A stretch of DNA of 64,000 nucleotides from Arthrobacter frigidicola (GCA_003602285.1 QZVU01000002.1:1-64000); one strand, 5' to 3'. Counted from the stretch's first letter, positions 37,734 to 46,971 are shown. Notes: generated from the sequence alone by a model not told the origin. A program made the numbers and translations.

Positions 37734-40700
37734 ATGATCAATTCGCCATGGAAAGGCGCGCTGTGCTCGGTGCTGACGGTGGGACTGCTCGCCGCGCCCG
37801 CAGCAGCACTCCCGGCAAACGCCGAGGAAACGACGCCGGCCAGCACGGGCGGCGTCGTCATCAACGAAGCGTATGTGACAGGCGGCAGCACCGGCGCGCC
37901 GTTCGTCAACAAGTTCGTTGAGCTGTACAACCCGACCGATACCCCCGTCACCGTCGACGGGTGGTCCCTGCAGTACCGGTCCGCGACCGGCACCGCCGCA
38001 CCCACCGGCATCACTCCGCTGACCGGCACCATCCCCGCCAAGGGGTACTTCCTGGTGCAGGGCTCCAGCAATGGAACGGCCGGCTTGGCCCTTCCCGCTC
38101 CGGACATCAAGGGCTCTATCAACGCCAGCGGAAGCTCCGGAACGATCCTCCTGGCCCGTCAGGCCACCGCCGTGAACCCGCTGCCCACCGACTCCGTCGT
38201 CGGCCACGCCGCAGTGGTGGACCTGCTGGGCTACGGCACCTCCAACACCTTCGAGGGTGCTCGGGCGACCGGCCCCAGCGGCGGACAGAGCTCAATGAAC
38301 CGCACCAACGGCGCCGACACCAACAGCAACGCCGCCGACTTCCAGCTCTCGACAACGGTCACGCCCACCAACTCGACCGGGACGGCGACGCCGCCTCCCG
38401 TGGAGCCGCCCGTCGAACCTCCGGTCCCGGGGCAGGTCGTCCCCATCCGCGAGATCCAGGGCACCGGCACCGAGACCCCGCTCAAGGGCACCACGGTGAC
38501 GACCCGCGGCAAGGTCACCGCCGCCTACCCCACCGGCGGCCTCGCCGGCTTCTACCTGCAGACCGCGGGCACCGCAGCGGCCGAGGGGCAGAACGCCTCG
38601 GACGCCATCTTCGTCTACTCCCCGGCCACCGTGGGTTCCGTTGCCGCCGGCGACTTCGTTGAGGTCACCGGAACGGCCGGCGAGTTTTTCGGCCTGACCC
38701 AGCTCACCGTCGCGGCCGGCGGCACCACGAAGCTCGCCGAACCGGCCGAGGAGGTCAAGGCTGCGGCACTGCCGCTGCCCGCCACCGACGCCGCACGCGA
38801 GGCCTACGAGGGCATGCTCTTCCAGCCCGCCGGCGACTTCACCGTCACCGACAACTACGCGCTCAACCAGTACGGCGAGATCACCCTCGCCGCCGGCACC
38901 ACGCCGCTGCTGCAGCCCACCGAGGCCGCGGCACCGGGAACGCCGGAGAACGCCGCCGTCGCCGCGGACAACGCCGCCCGCCGGATCGCGCTCGACGACG
39001 GCGCGACGACGAACTTCTTCAACGACGCCAACCGGGGCAAGCCGCTTCCGTACCTCACTGTGGACCAGCCGGTCCGGGTGACGTCGAACGCCAAGTTCAC
39101 CTCGCCCGTCGTGCTCGACTACCGCAACACCGCCTGGAAGTTCCAGCCGCTCAGCGAACTGACACCCGCCAACGCCGGCACCGTCCAGCCGGTGGCCTTC
39201 AGCGGCGAGCGCCCGGCGAGCCCGAAGGACGTCGGGGGCTCGCTGAAGCTCGCGTCGTTCAACGTGCTCAACTACTTCTCCACCACGGGGGACCAGGTCG
39301 CCGGCTGCACCTTCAACAACGACCGCTCGGGCAACCCCATTACGGTGCGCGGCGGCTGTGACGTGCGCGGCGCGGCGAACGCCGAGAACTTCGAGCGCCA
39401 GGAGGCCAAGATCGTTCAGGCGATCACCGGGCTCGGAGCCGACGTCGTGAGCCTCGCCGAGGTCGAGAACTCCGCCAAGTTCGGGAAGGAGCGCGACAGC
39501 GCCCTGGCGACGCTGACCGCGGCCCTGAACGAGCACACTCCGGGGGTCTGGGACTACGTCCGCTCCCCCGCCGCGCTGCCGGCGCTGGAGAACGAGGACG
39601 TCATCCGCACCGCCTTCATTTACAAGAAGGCCGCGGCCAAGCCCATTGGCGACTCGGTCATCCTCGATGACAACACCGTCTTCGCGAACGCCCGCAAGCC
39701 CCTCGCGCAGGCCTTCGAGACCGTCGACGGCGGCGAGGAGAGCCGCTTCCTGGCGATCACCAACCACTTCAAGTCCAAGGGCTCGGGCCCGCGGACCGGG
39801 GAGAACGCCGACTCCGGTGACGGCCAGGGCGCCTGGAACGCCGCCCGCGTCCTCCAGGCCCGCGCCCTCGTCGAATTCGCCGACCGGCTCAAGGCCGACG
39901 CCGGAACCGACAAGGTGTTCCTGACCGGTGACTTCAACTCCTACTCCGCCGAGGACCCGATGCGCGTGCTCTACGACGCCGGGTACGTCAACCAGGGCAT
40001 CAAGACCGGCGGCCACTCGTACGTGTTCGGCGGACTGGTCGGCTCGCTTGACCACATTCTCGCCTCCCCGGCGGCCGACGCCACCGTGGCCGGAGTGGAC
40101 ACCTGGAACATCAACGCCGTCGAATCCGTCGCGCTTGAGTACAGCCGCTACAACAACAACGTCACCGACTACTACACACCCGACCCCTACCGCTCCAGCG
40201 ATCACGACCCGGTGATCGTCGGGATGAACCTGGGCGACGGCACGAGCGAACTGAACCTGCTCAACATCAACGATTTCCACGGGCGCATCGACGCCAACAC
40301 CGTGCGCTTCGCCGGCACCGTCGAGAAACTGAAGGCGGCCTTCCCCGAAGGCAGCTCGGCGTTCCTCTCGGCCGGAGACAACATCGGCGCGTCGCTGTTC
40401 GCCTCGTCGCTGCAGCAGGACAAGCCGACCCTGGACGTCCTCAACGCCCTCGACCTGCGCACCTCCGCCGTCGGCAACCACGAGTTCGACGGCGGCCTGC
40501 AGGACCTCCTCGGCCGGGTCGACGACGCCGCGGACTTCCCGTACCTCGGCGCGAACGTCTACGCCAAGGGCACGCAGGACCCGGTGCTCGACGAGTACAC
40601 CCTGCTTGAGCTCGACGGGGTCGACGTCGCCGTCATCGGTGCGGTTACCGAGTCCACGGCCACCCTGGTGAGCCCGGGCGGCATCGCCGACATCGAATTC

Positions 40701-42185
40701 GGTGACCCGGTTGAAGCCGTCAACCGCGTCGCGAAGGAGATTGAGGCGCAGGACCTCGCCGACGTCATCATCGCCGAGTACCACGACGGCGCCGGAGACG
40801 GCGTCGTCGAGGGCGGGACTATCGAGGAGGAGGTCGCTGCCGGCGGAGCGTTCGCCGACATCGTCACCCTCACGGACCCGCTCGTCGACGCGATCTACAC
40901 CGGACACACCCACAAGCAGTACGCGTGGGATGCTCCGATTCCGGGCGTCGAGGGCAAGACCCGCCCCATCCTGCAGACCGGGTCCTATGGCGAGTTCATC
41001 GGACAGATCACCCTGACCGTCGACAGTGCGACCGGCGACGTCGAGTCGTACACGGCCCGCAACGTCGCCCGCACCACGGAGGCAAACGACACCCTCGTCG
41101 CCACCTACCCGGGGGTCGCGGAGGTCAAGCGCATCGTCGATGCGGCCCTGGCCCAGGCGGCCGTCATCGGCAGCCAGCCGGTGGCCTCGGTGACCGCTGA
41201 CATCACCACCGCCTTCATCGGGACCACCCGTGACGACCGGTCCTCGGAATCGACGCTGGGCAACCTCGTCGCTGACTCCCTCAAGGCAAGCCTTGCCGCT
41301 CCCGAGCGGGGCGGCGCCGAGATCGGAATCTCGAACCCCGGCGGACTGCGCAACGAGCTGTACTACGGGGCCGACGGCGTCATCACCTACGCCGAGGCCA
41401 ATGCGGTGCTGCCGTTCGTCAACAACCTCTGGACCACCACGCTGACGGGAGCGCAGCTCACCGCGCTGCTCGAACAGCAGTGGCAGCCCGAGGGCAGCTC
41501 GCGGTCGTTCCTGGCCCTGGGCCTGTCGGACAACGTGAGCTACACGTACGACCCGGCCCGCGAACGCGGCTCACGGATCACCTCGGTGACGGTCAGCGGT
41601 GAACCCCTCGACCCGGCCCGTGGCTACCGGATCGGCACGTTCAGCTTCCTCGCGCAGGGCGGCGACAACTTCACCGCCTTCAAGGAGGGCACCGACGTGC
41701 GCGACTCCGGACTGGTTGACCGCGACGCGTGGATTTCCTACCTGAAGTCCAACAGCCCGCTGTCGCCGTCCTTCGACCGCCGCGGCGTGCTCGTGGAAAA
41801 CGCGCCGACGACGGTCCAGGCCGGTGGCCAGGCGTCCTTCACGGTCTCGAAGCTGGACCTGACCTCGCTCGGAAGCCCGGTGAACACCTCGCTCAACGCG
41901 GCATATGTTGGAGCGGACGGCGTCAGCGTCGACCTCGGGAACACCCCGGTCACGGCTGGGTCGGCCGCCGTCACGGTCACCATCCCGACGACGGCGAACG
42001 GCCCCGGGCGGATCGTCCTCACCGCCGCCGAGTCGAAGACGACGGTGACGCTGTTCGTCACGGCCGAACCCGTCGTCGCCGAGAAGCCGGCGTGCGGCAA
42101 GGGCAACGGGCCCAAGGCCGACAAGCCGGTGAAGGGCGAGGACAAGCCGGGCAGCAAGAAGTGCACCCCTCCGGGTCGCAGCTGA
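37734..42185 (+). CDS. Secreted ExeM/NucH-type nuclease fused to 5'-nucleotidase
   Basis: 1483 residues. Signal peptide (about 1-30, cleavage after PANA), lamin-tail domain (about 38-160, GGVVINEAYVTGG...KFVELYNPTD), Pro-rich linker, OB-fold domain (about 240-350), endonuclease/exonuclease/phosphatase domain (about 503-825: LKLASFNVLNYF, SLAEVENSAKFG, FLTGDFNSY, SSDHDPV), metallophosphoesterase of the 5'-nucleotidase type (from about 839: LLNINDFHGRID, LSAGDN, VGNHEFDGG near 914, TGHTHKQY near 1056) and its C-terminal domain to about 1340, then an Ig-like domain. The protein ends in a Gly/Lys-rich tail with two Cys and no sortase signal. It could turn extracellular DNA into nucleosides and phosphate in one polypeptide. 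AAGGAGAG precedes the ATG. Palindromic repeats lie on both sides. Confidence 0.92.
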   Translation: MINSPWKGALCSVLTVGLLAAPAAALPANAEETTPASTGGVVINEAYVTGGSTGAPFVNKFVELYNPTDTPVTVDGWSLQYRSATGTAAPTGITPLTGTIPAKGYFLVQGSSNGTAGLALPAPDIKGSINASGSSGTILLARQATAVNPLPTDSVVGHAAVVDLLGYGTSNTFEGARATGPSGGQSSMNRTNGADTNSNAADFQLSTTVTPTNSTGTATPPPVEPPVEPPVPGQVVPIREIQGTGTETPLKGTTVTTRGKVTAAYPTGGLAGFYLQTAGTAAAEGQNASDAIFVYSPATVGSVAAGDFVEVTGTAGEFFGLTQLTVAAGGTTKLAEPAEEVKAAALPLPATDAAREAYEGMLFQPAGDFTVTDNYALNQYGEITLAAGTTPLLQPTEAAAPGTPENAAVAADNAARRIALDDGATTNFFNDANRGKPLPYLTVDQPVRVTSNAKFTSPVVLDYRNTAWKFQPLSELTPANAGTVQPVAFSGERPASPKDVGGSLKLASFNVLNYFSTTGDQVAGCTFNNDRSGNPITVRGGCDVRGAANAENFERQEAKIVQAITGLGADVVSLAEVENSAKFGKERDSALATLTAALNEHTPGVWDYVRSPAALPALENEDVIRTAFIYKKAAAKPIGDSVILDDNTVFANARKPLAQAFETVDGGEESRFLAITNHFKSKGSGPRTGENADSGDGQGAWNAARVLQARALVEFADRLKADAGTDKVFLTGDFNSYSAEDPMRVLYDAGYVNQGIKTGGHSYVFGGLVGSLDHILASPAADATVAGVDTWNINAVESVALEYSRYNNNVTDYYTPDPYRSSDHDPVIVGMNLGDGTSELNLLNINDFHGRIDANTVRFAGTVEKLKAAFPEGSSAFLSAGDNIGASLFASSLQQDKPTLDVLNALDLRTSAVGNHEFDGGLQDLLGRVDDAADFPYLGANVYAKGTQDPVLDEYTLLELDGVDVAVIGAVTESTATLVSPGGIADIEFGDPVEAVNRVAKEIEAQDLADVIIAEYHDGAGDGVVEGGTIEEEVAAGGAFADIVTLTDPLVDAIYTGHTHKQYAWDAPIPGVEGKTRPILQTGSYGEFIGQITLTVDSATGDVESYTARNVARTTEANDTLVATYPGVAEVKRIVDAALAQAAVIGSQPVASVTADITTAFIGTTRDDRSSESTLGNLVADSLKASLAAPERGGAEIGISNPGGLRNELYYGADGVITYAEANAVLPFVNNLWTTTLTGAQLTALLEQQWQPEGSSRSFLALGLSDNVSYTYDPARERGSRITSVTVSGEPLDPARGYRIGTFSFLAQGGDNFTAFKEGTDVRDSGLVDRDAWISYLKSNSPLSPSFDRRGVLVENAPTTVQAGGQASFTVSKLDLTSLGSPVNTSLNAAYVGADGVSVDLGNTPVTAGSAAVTVTIPTTANGPGRIVLTAAESKTTVTLFVTAEPVVAEKPACGKGNGPKADKPVKGEDKPGSKKCTPPGRS

Positions 42186-42207
42186 CGGTTCCAGTCCTGA
42201 CGTAAAC

Positions 42208-42249
42208 CTCCGGGCCTGTGCGGTGATCCGCGCAGGCCCGGAGTTGTTT
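42208..42249 (+). terminator. Terminator after the nuclease/nucleotidase gene
   Basis: A 16-bp stem with one wobble pair (42208-42223 with 42228-42243) is followed by TTGTTTA, 22 bases after the stop codon. Confidence 0.82.
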
Positions 42250-42289
42250 AAGGGGCGGGCTCCGCCGTCGGGCCTTCCGCACCACCGCC

Positions 42290-42347
42290 GAAACTGCAGC
42301 TAACCACCCTTTGGGCGACGCGAAGCGTGGTGATCTGCACACTCGAC
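42290..42347. repeat. Palindromic intergenic repeat, copy C
   Basis: GAAACTGCAGCTAACCACCC and GCGTGGTGATCTGCACACTC flank a variable centre (TTTGGGCGACGCGAA). It is the same family as copies A and B, with a different centre. Confidence 0.8.
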
Positions 42348-42383
42348 TCGAGGGGCAACACTGCCGCCACGTCAGGATCCAGC

Positions 42384-42439
42384 GAGACTGCAGCTGACCA
42401 CCCTTTGGACACCGCAAAGCGTGGTTAGCTGCAAACTCG
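42384..42439. repeat. Palindromic intergenic repeat, copy D
   Basis: GAGACTGCAGCTGACCACCC, centre TTTGGACACCGCAAA, then GCGTGGTTAGCTGCAAACTC. The arms are better matched than in A-C (CAGCTGACCAC with GTGGTTAGCTG). Confidence 0.8.
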
Positions 42440-42455
42440 CGGGGAAGGAGGGCAG

Positions 42456-42485
42456 CGCGAAGCGTGGTTAGCTGCACACTCGGCG
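42456..42485. repeat. Palindromic intergenic repeat, half copy E
   Basis: Only the distal arm is present: GCGCGAAGCGTGGTTAGCTG then CACACTCGGCG. It ends 4 bases before the stop codon of the next gene (minus strand). Confidence 0.7.
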
Positions 42486-42488
42486 AAG

Positions 42489-44453
42489 CTAGGCGCGGGA
42501 ATCCGCCGTTTGCAGGTCCGGGGAGTCTCGAAAGGAGGCGATCAGCGCCTCCGCAATCGCGTCGGCGTCCTGCAGGGTGCGTGCCCCCGCGTCAAGGGAC
42601 GCCCCGGCCTCGGCGGCGATCGCCGTGCCCCACTGCACCGAGGCGAGCTGCAGCCCGCACACATACAGCCCGGGCTGCGCTTCGCCGGTGCCGCTGAGCG
42701 GCCGGTAGGGCGGCAGCGTCACATCCAGTCCGGCCGAGACGACGGGCACTCCGTCCTCCGCCATCCGCAGGCGGGGACGCACCACACCCTCCTCAAGCAT
42801 CTGCCGCATCAGCACCGAGAGGCTCGTCGACACCTGGTTCGCCGGCATCATCGCCTCGACCAGGTACCCCGCGGTGAATCCCGGGTCGCCGACCCACGGC
42901 GAGGAGGCCCGGAAAACCCCGTCATCGGGGTCGAGCGCGAAGAGCGGGTTGGGCCCGACGAACCGCACCAGGTCCGCCCGGACCAGGGCCGCGAGCTGCG
43001 CGATGCGAAGCGGCGGCGGCCCGCTGGCAAGGCCCTCGACAAGCGGCTCGAACCAGCCGCGCAGCTCGGCGTACCAGCCCGAATCGGTGAGCCCGCCGTC
43101 GGCGACGACCTGTTTGATCACGGTCCGGCCGGCGTTCATCGCCCCGATCGCCATCTTCAGCGGGTCGTCCTCACCGCGGGCGGAACCTGCGGCGTCCTCA
43201 TCGAGGTATTCCAGCACCGCCTCGGTCAGGGCGGCACTGTCGGCGAAGCGCCGGCCGGCGAACGGGTGCGCCAGGGCCTCCACGTTCAGCTGCAGCTCCG
43301 CCGGCACGTTCCGGTCAAGGAACTCCTGAAGCGCGGGCAGCCATCCCGGACCGGCGATATCCAGGGCGGTCCGCAGCTCCTCGAGCGCGGCGTCGGCCGG
43401 GCGGAGGAAGGCGTCGGGCCGGACGCGGGCGAGGGTGCGGTAGTACGCCGCGAGGACGTCGCGGTGCAGCAACGGCCAGACGTCGTGGTCGAATCCGGGC
43501 TGGATGCCGGCCTCCGCAAAGGCGCCGAGGGTCTCGACTGTGCAGTAGGAGAGGCTGACGCTCCGGGGAATGTAGCTCTTGATGGCGGCCTTTGCCCGGT
43601 AGGGGACGCCGCGGCGGGAGGCCGCGATCAGCACCGGCTCGCGGCCCGACGGCGTGTAGGTGAGCCGGCCGCTGCCGTCGTCGGTGAACCGGCCGCCCCG
43701 GCCTTCGGTCAGCTGGATCATGACGTCAAAGAAGTTGAGCCCGAGCCCCCGTACGAGCACGCTCTTGCCCGCGGGCAGCCGCTTCCAGTCAAGATCTCCC
43801 GGCACGGCAGGCGGCCAGTACTGAAGCCCAAACCGCGCCGCGCCGTCCTGCAGCACGCCCTGCTCGGGGTTCAGGCGTGCGGGCAGGTGCCCGAGGGCGA
43901 GGACGACCCCGTCGACGCCGAGGACCTCTCCCCCGTCGAGCTCCAGTTCCCACCGTGCACCGGCACGGCGGAGCGAAAGCGCCTCCCGCTGGTGGTGGAT
44001 CACCGTGACGCCGTCGCCGGGATCGGCGGTCAGCGCCGCGTAGACCCAGGCGAGGTAGCGCCCGTATAGTGCGCGGCTGGGGAACCCGGCGCTGCCGACC
44101 CGCGCGGCTTCGGCGGTCTCTTCCGAGGTCAGACCCTCAACGCCGCCGGCCGCGGCCAGCGTGCGCCAGGACTCGAAGTCGAACGGCACCGGCGACGCCG
44201 GAACCTCCGCCGCAGCCTCGCCGACCGGCACCACCGTGGGAAAAAGTGAGGGGGTGTTCATCAGGAACAGCCGCGACTGATCGGTGCGCCAGACGTGCCC
44301 CGGCCCCGGGTCGAACGGGTCAACAACGTGGATGGTGAGGGGCTCCTGGGGGCCTGCGAAGGCCTTCCGATGCGCTATCAGGCGCTCCAGGACGGAGGTG
44401 CCGCGGGGCCCGCCACCGATGACGGCAACTTCCGCGCCCTCCATGCTGATCAT
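42489..44453 (-). CDS. FAD/NAD(P)-binding protein (FAD-NAD(P)-binding family)
   Basis: 654 residues. The N-terminal dinucleotide-binding motif VAVIGGGPRGTSVLERL (residues about 8-24) is followed by VVDPFDPGPGHVWRTDQSRLFLMNT, typical of the large FAD-NAD(P)-binding family (HpyO-like proteins). GVVLALGHLPARLNPEQG marks the second nucleotide-binding region. The substrate is unknown; homologues include putative amino-acid or aryl N-oxygenase-like proteins. The ATG at 44453 is 6 nt after a minus-strand TAGGCT, so a leaderless mRNA is predicted. It is divergent from the peptidase gene. Confidence 0.85.
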   Translation of the reverse strand: MISMEGAEVAVIGGGPRGTSVLERLIAHRKAFAGPQEPLTIHVVDPFDPGPGHVWRTDQSRLFLMNTPSLFPTVVPVGEAAAEVPASPVPFDFESWRTLAAAGGVEGLTSEETAEAARVGSAGFPSRALYGRYLAWVYAALTADPGDGVTVIHHQREALSLRRAGARWELELDGGEVLGVDGVVLALGHLPARLNPEQGVLQDGAARFGLQYWPPAVPGDLDWKRLPAGKSVLVRGLGLNFFDVMIQLTEGRGGRFTDDGSGRLTYTPSGREPVLIAASRRGVPYRAKAAIKSYIPRSVSLSYCTVETLGAFAEAGIQPGFDHDVWPLLHRDVLAAYYRTLARVRPDAFLRPADAALEELRTALDIAGPGWLPALQEFLDRNVPAELQLNVEALAHPFAGRRFADSAALTEAVLEYLDEDAAGSARGEDDPLKMAIGAMNAGRTVIKQVVADGGLTDSGWYAELRGWFEPLVEGLASGPPPLRIAQLAALVRADLVRFVGPNPLFALDPDDGVFRASSPWVGDPGFTAGYLVEAMMPANQVSTSLSVLMRQMLEEGVVRPRLRMAEDGVPVVSAGLDVTLPPYRPLSGTGEAQPGLYVCGLQLASVQWGTAIAAEAGASLDAGARTLQDADAIAEALIASFRDSPDLQTADSRA

Positions 44454-44539
44454 TGCCCAAGCCTATCGAACCGGCCGGGGTGGTCCCGGCCGGACCGCCC
44501 CCGCCACCCGCCGGGGAGGGCACTGCTTAGGATGGCATC

Positions 44540-46621
44540 ATGAACAGCACACCCGAGCAGACCACCGCCGACGACGAGTTCCTCTGGCTCGAAGACATCT
44601 ACGGCGAGCGCCCGCTCGAGTGGGTGCGGTCGCAGAATGCAGTCACCGAGAACATGCTCATCGATCCAGGTTTCCTCACGCTTGAGGGCGGCGTGCTCGA
44701 AGTCCTCGACTCCACCGACCGGATCCCAATGGTGGCCAAGCGCGGCACCCACTACTACAACTTCTGGCGCGACGCAGCCCATCCCAAGGGCCTGTGGCGG
44801 CGCACCAGCTGGGAGAGCTACACCACCGAGGACCCCGAGTGGGAGATCCTGCTCGACGTCGATGCCCTGAGCGCGTCCGAGGGGACCGAGTGGGTGTGGG
44901 GCGGGGCCCTCTTCCTGCGGCCCCCCGAAGGGCAGGAGTACACCCGAGCGCTGGTCGTGCTCTCCCCCGACGGCGGCGACGCCGCCCGCTACCGGGAGTA
45001 CGACGTGACCACCCGGTCGTTCATCGAGGGCGGCTTCGACATTCCGACGGCGAAGAGCCGGATCAGCTGGGCCGGCCCGGATGCGCTGTACGTGGGCACG
45101 GACTTCGGTCCGGGCTCAATGACGTCGAGTTCCTACCCGCGCACCGTGCGCACCCTCACCCGTGGCTCCGACCTCTCCGACGCCGAGCTCTACTTCGAGA
45201 TTCCCGCCGAGCACATGATGGCGGTCGTGGTCCACGATTCGACGCCCGGGTTCGAGCGGGACATCGCCATGGACACCATCGACTTCTACTCCCACCGCAC
45301 CTCCATCCGGCGCGGCGGGGAATGGGTCCAGCTTGACCTGCCCGACGACGTCAACGTGTCGCTCCACCGCGAGTGGATGGTGCTGCGGCCGCGGACCGAC
45401 TGGACTGTCGCCGGCACCACCTTCCCGGCCGGGTCGCTGCTCGTCATCGACCTCGAGGACTTCCTCGCCGGTGACCGGGCGCTGCGGGTGCTCTTCACGC
45501 CCGACGCCTCTACCTCGCTTCAGTCCTGGAGCTGGACCCGGAATTACCTCCTGCTGAACCTGCTCCGCGACGTCTCCTCAGAGATCCTCATCCTGAATCC
45601 GGCCGACGGGTGGTCCGCGGAGTCACTCGACGCCCCGGCCCTTCACACGGTCGACGCCTATGCCGTGGACGACGAGGACGAGGAGGCAGGCGACGACTAC
45701 TGGCTCGTTTCGACCGGCTTCCTCACCCCCTCGACCCTGAGCCGCGGCACCATCGGCTCGGGCCACCGGCCGGTCAAGGCCACCCCGTCCTTCTTCGACG
45801 AGGACGCCTACGCCGTGGAGCAGCACTTCGCGCTGTCCGCGGACGGCACGAAGGTCCCCTACTTCCAGGTCGCTGCGAAGGACCTGGTGCTCGACGGCGC
45901 AAATCCGACGCTCCTGTCCGGCTACGGCGGCTTCGAGCACGCCCTCACCCCTGCCTACAGCGGGGTTATCGGCAGGGGCTGGCTTGAGCGCCGCACGCCG
46001 GAGGGCCGTGCCGGGGTGTACGTGCTGGCGAACATCCGCGGCGGCGGCGAGTACGGCCCCGGCTGGCACGCCGCGGCGCTGCGGGAGAACCGGCACCGCG
46101 CCTACGAGGACTTCGCCGCCATCGCCCGCGACCTGGTGGAGCGGGGCGTTACCGTGCCGGCGCTGCTGGGCTGCACCGGCCGCAGCAATGGCGGTCTGCT
46201 GGTGGGCAACATGCTCACCAGCTACCCGGAGCTGTTCGGCGCGATCTCCTGCGGCGTGCCGCTGCTGGACATGCGCCGCTACACCAAGCTCTCCGCCGGG
46301 TACTCCTGGATCGCCGAGTACGGCGACCCGGATCAGCCCGAGCAGTGGGAGTTCATCCGTACCTTCTCCCCGTACCACCTGCTGCGCAGCGGGGTGGACT
46401 ACCCGAAGACCCTGATCTGGACCGCGACGAGCGATGACCGGGTGGGGCCGGTGCAGGCCCGCAAGATGGCGGCACGCATGGAGGCCCTTGGCGTAAAGGA
46501 CGTCTGGTTCCACGAGGCGCTCGAGGGCGGCCACGCCGGAGCCTCCGACAACCGTCAGGCCGCCCGCATGCATGTTATGTCGTACGAGTTCCTGTGGAAG
46601 GCGCTGACCAAATCCCTGTAG
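44540..46621 (+). CDS. Prolyl oligopeptidase family serine peptidase
   Basis: 693 residues, S9A family, no signal peptide, so cytoplasmic. The N-terminal beta-propeller half begins DDEFLWLEDIYGERPLEWV, as in oligopeptidase B/prolyl endopeptidases. The C-terminal hydrolase half has LANIRGGGEYGPGWH, nucleophile Ser549 in GCTGRSNGGLL, an Asp in TSDDRVGPVQARKM and His in EGGHAGASDNRQ. It cleaves short peptides; Pro specificity is not certain. The ATG lies 6 nt after TAGGAT (44528-44533), predicting a leaderless mRNA. It is the last host protein gene before the prophage. Confidence 0.9.
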   Translation: MNSTPEQTTADDEFLWLEDIYGERPLEWVRSQNAVTENMLIDPGFLTLEGGVLEVLDSTDRIPMVAKRGTHYYNFWRDAAHPKGLWRRTSWESYTTEDPEWEILLDVDALSASEGTEWVWGGALFLRPPEGQEYTRALVVLSPDGGDAARYREYDVTTRSFIEGGFDIPTAKSRISWAGPDALYVGTDFGPGSMTSSSYPRTVRTLTRGSDLSDAELYFEIPAEHMMAVVVHDSTPGFERDIAMDTIDFYSHRTSIRRGGEWVQLDLPDDVNVSLHREWMVLRPRTDWTVAGTTFPAGSLLVIDLEDFLAGDRALRVLFTPDASTSLQSWSWTRNYLLLNLLRDVSSEILILNPADGWSAESLDAPALHTVDAYAVDDEDEEAGDDYWLVSTGFLTPSTLSRGTIGSGHRPVKATPSFFDEDAYAVEQHFALSADGTKVPYFQVAAKDLVLDGANPTLLSGYGGFEHALTPAYSGVIGRGWLERRTPEGRAGVYVLANIRGGGEYGPGWHAAALRENRHRAYEDFAAIARDLVERGVTVPALLGCTGRSNGGLLVGNMLTSYPELFGAISCGVPLLDMRRYTKLSAGYSWIAEYGDPDQPEQWEFIRTFSPYHLLRSGVDYPKTLIWTATSDDRVGPVQARKMAARMEALGVKDVWFHEALEGGHAGASDNRQAARMHVMSYEFLWKALTKSL

Positions 46622-46718
46622 CAATAAGTCCGGGCGGTTGTGCCGTTCCGGCACCGCGGGACTGTTTTGCTTGTGGATGCCCCTTCTGGGTAACCTTGGG
46701 TGGCTAGCAATAGCCGCT

Positions 46719-46806
46719 GGAGACGTGCCAGAGCGGCCGAATGGGCTTCACTGCTAATGAAGTGTGGGCCTAAAGCCTACCGGGGGTTCAAATCCCCCCG
46801 TCTCCG
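46719..46806 (+). tRNA. tRNA-Ser (anticodon GCU), probable phage attachment site
   Basis: A class II tRNA: acceptor GGAGACG / CGTCTCC, anticodon stem CTTCA / TGAAG with loop CTGCTAA (anticodon GCT), long variable arm, T loop TTCAAAT, discriminator G. No CCA. The integrase gene lies 0.7 kb downstream on the same strand, the usual layout when a phage integrates at the 3' end of a tRNA gene. The second att copy is outside the window. Confidence 0.96.
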
Positions 46807-46810
46807 CTTG

Positions 46811-46839
46811 AAGACCCCCGTGTTTACGGGGGTCTTTTT
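46811..46839 (+). terminator. Terminator after tRNA-Ser(GCU)
   Basis: AAGACCCCCGT (46811-46821) pairs with ACGGGGGTCTT (46826-46836), loop GTTT, followed by a run of T. It separates the tRNA from the prophage. Confidence 0.92.
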
Positions 46840-46888
46840 GTTTGTGTTCCAAAATCTCAGCAAAACCTTCCAAAATACTTTGGCTAGA

Positions 46889-46936
46889 CTTCGCTTTTAC
46901 CGTAGACAACCTGCGCTTTTGGGCCTAGACTGGGGG
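46889..46936 (+). promoter_or_regulatory. Phage promoter, copy 1
   Basis: -35 TAGACA (46903-46908), 17-bp spacer, -10 TAGACT (46926-46931), then GGGGG. It shares CTTCGCTTTTACCGTAGA and TAGACTGGGGG with the copy at 48640-48687. It drives the first plus-strand phage genes. Confidence 0.7.
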
Positions 46937-46971
46937 TATTGAAGCGAACAACCACAGCGGAAGGCAAGACA

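Noticed and set aside
38292-40913. Open frame of 873 codons on the minus strand within the nuclease/nucleotidase gene
   Set aside because: It lies opposite a protein with clear domains and a signal peptide. Its translation is Val/Gly/Arg/Asp-rich without motifs, as expected of the antisense frame of a high-GC gene.
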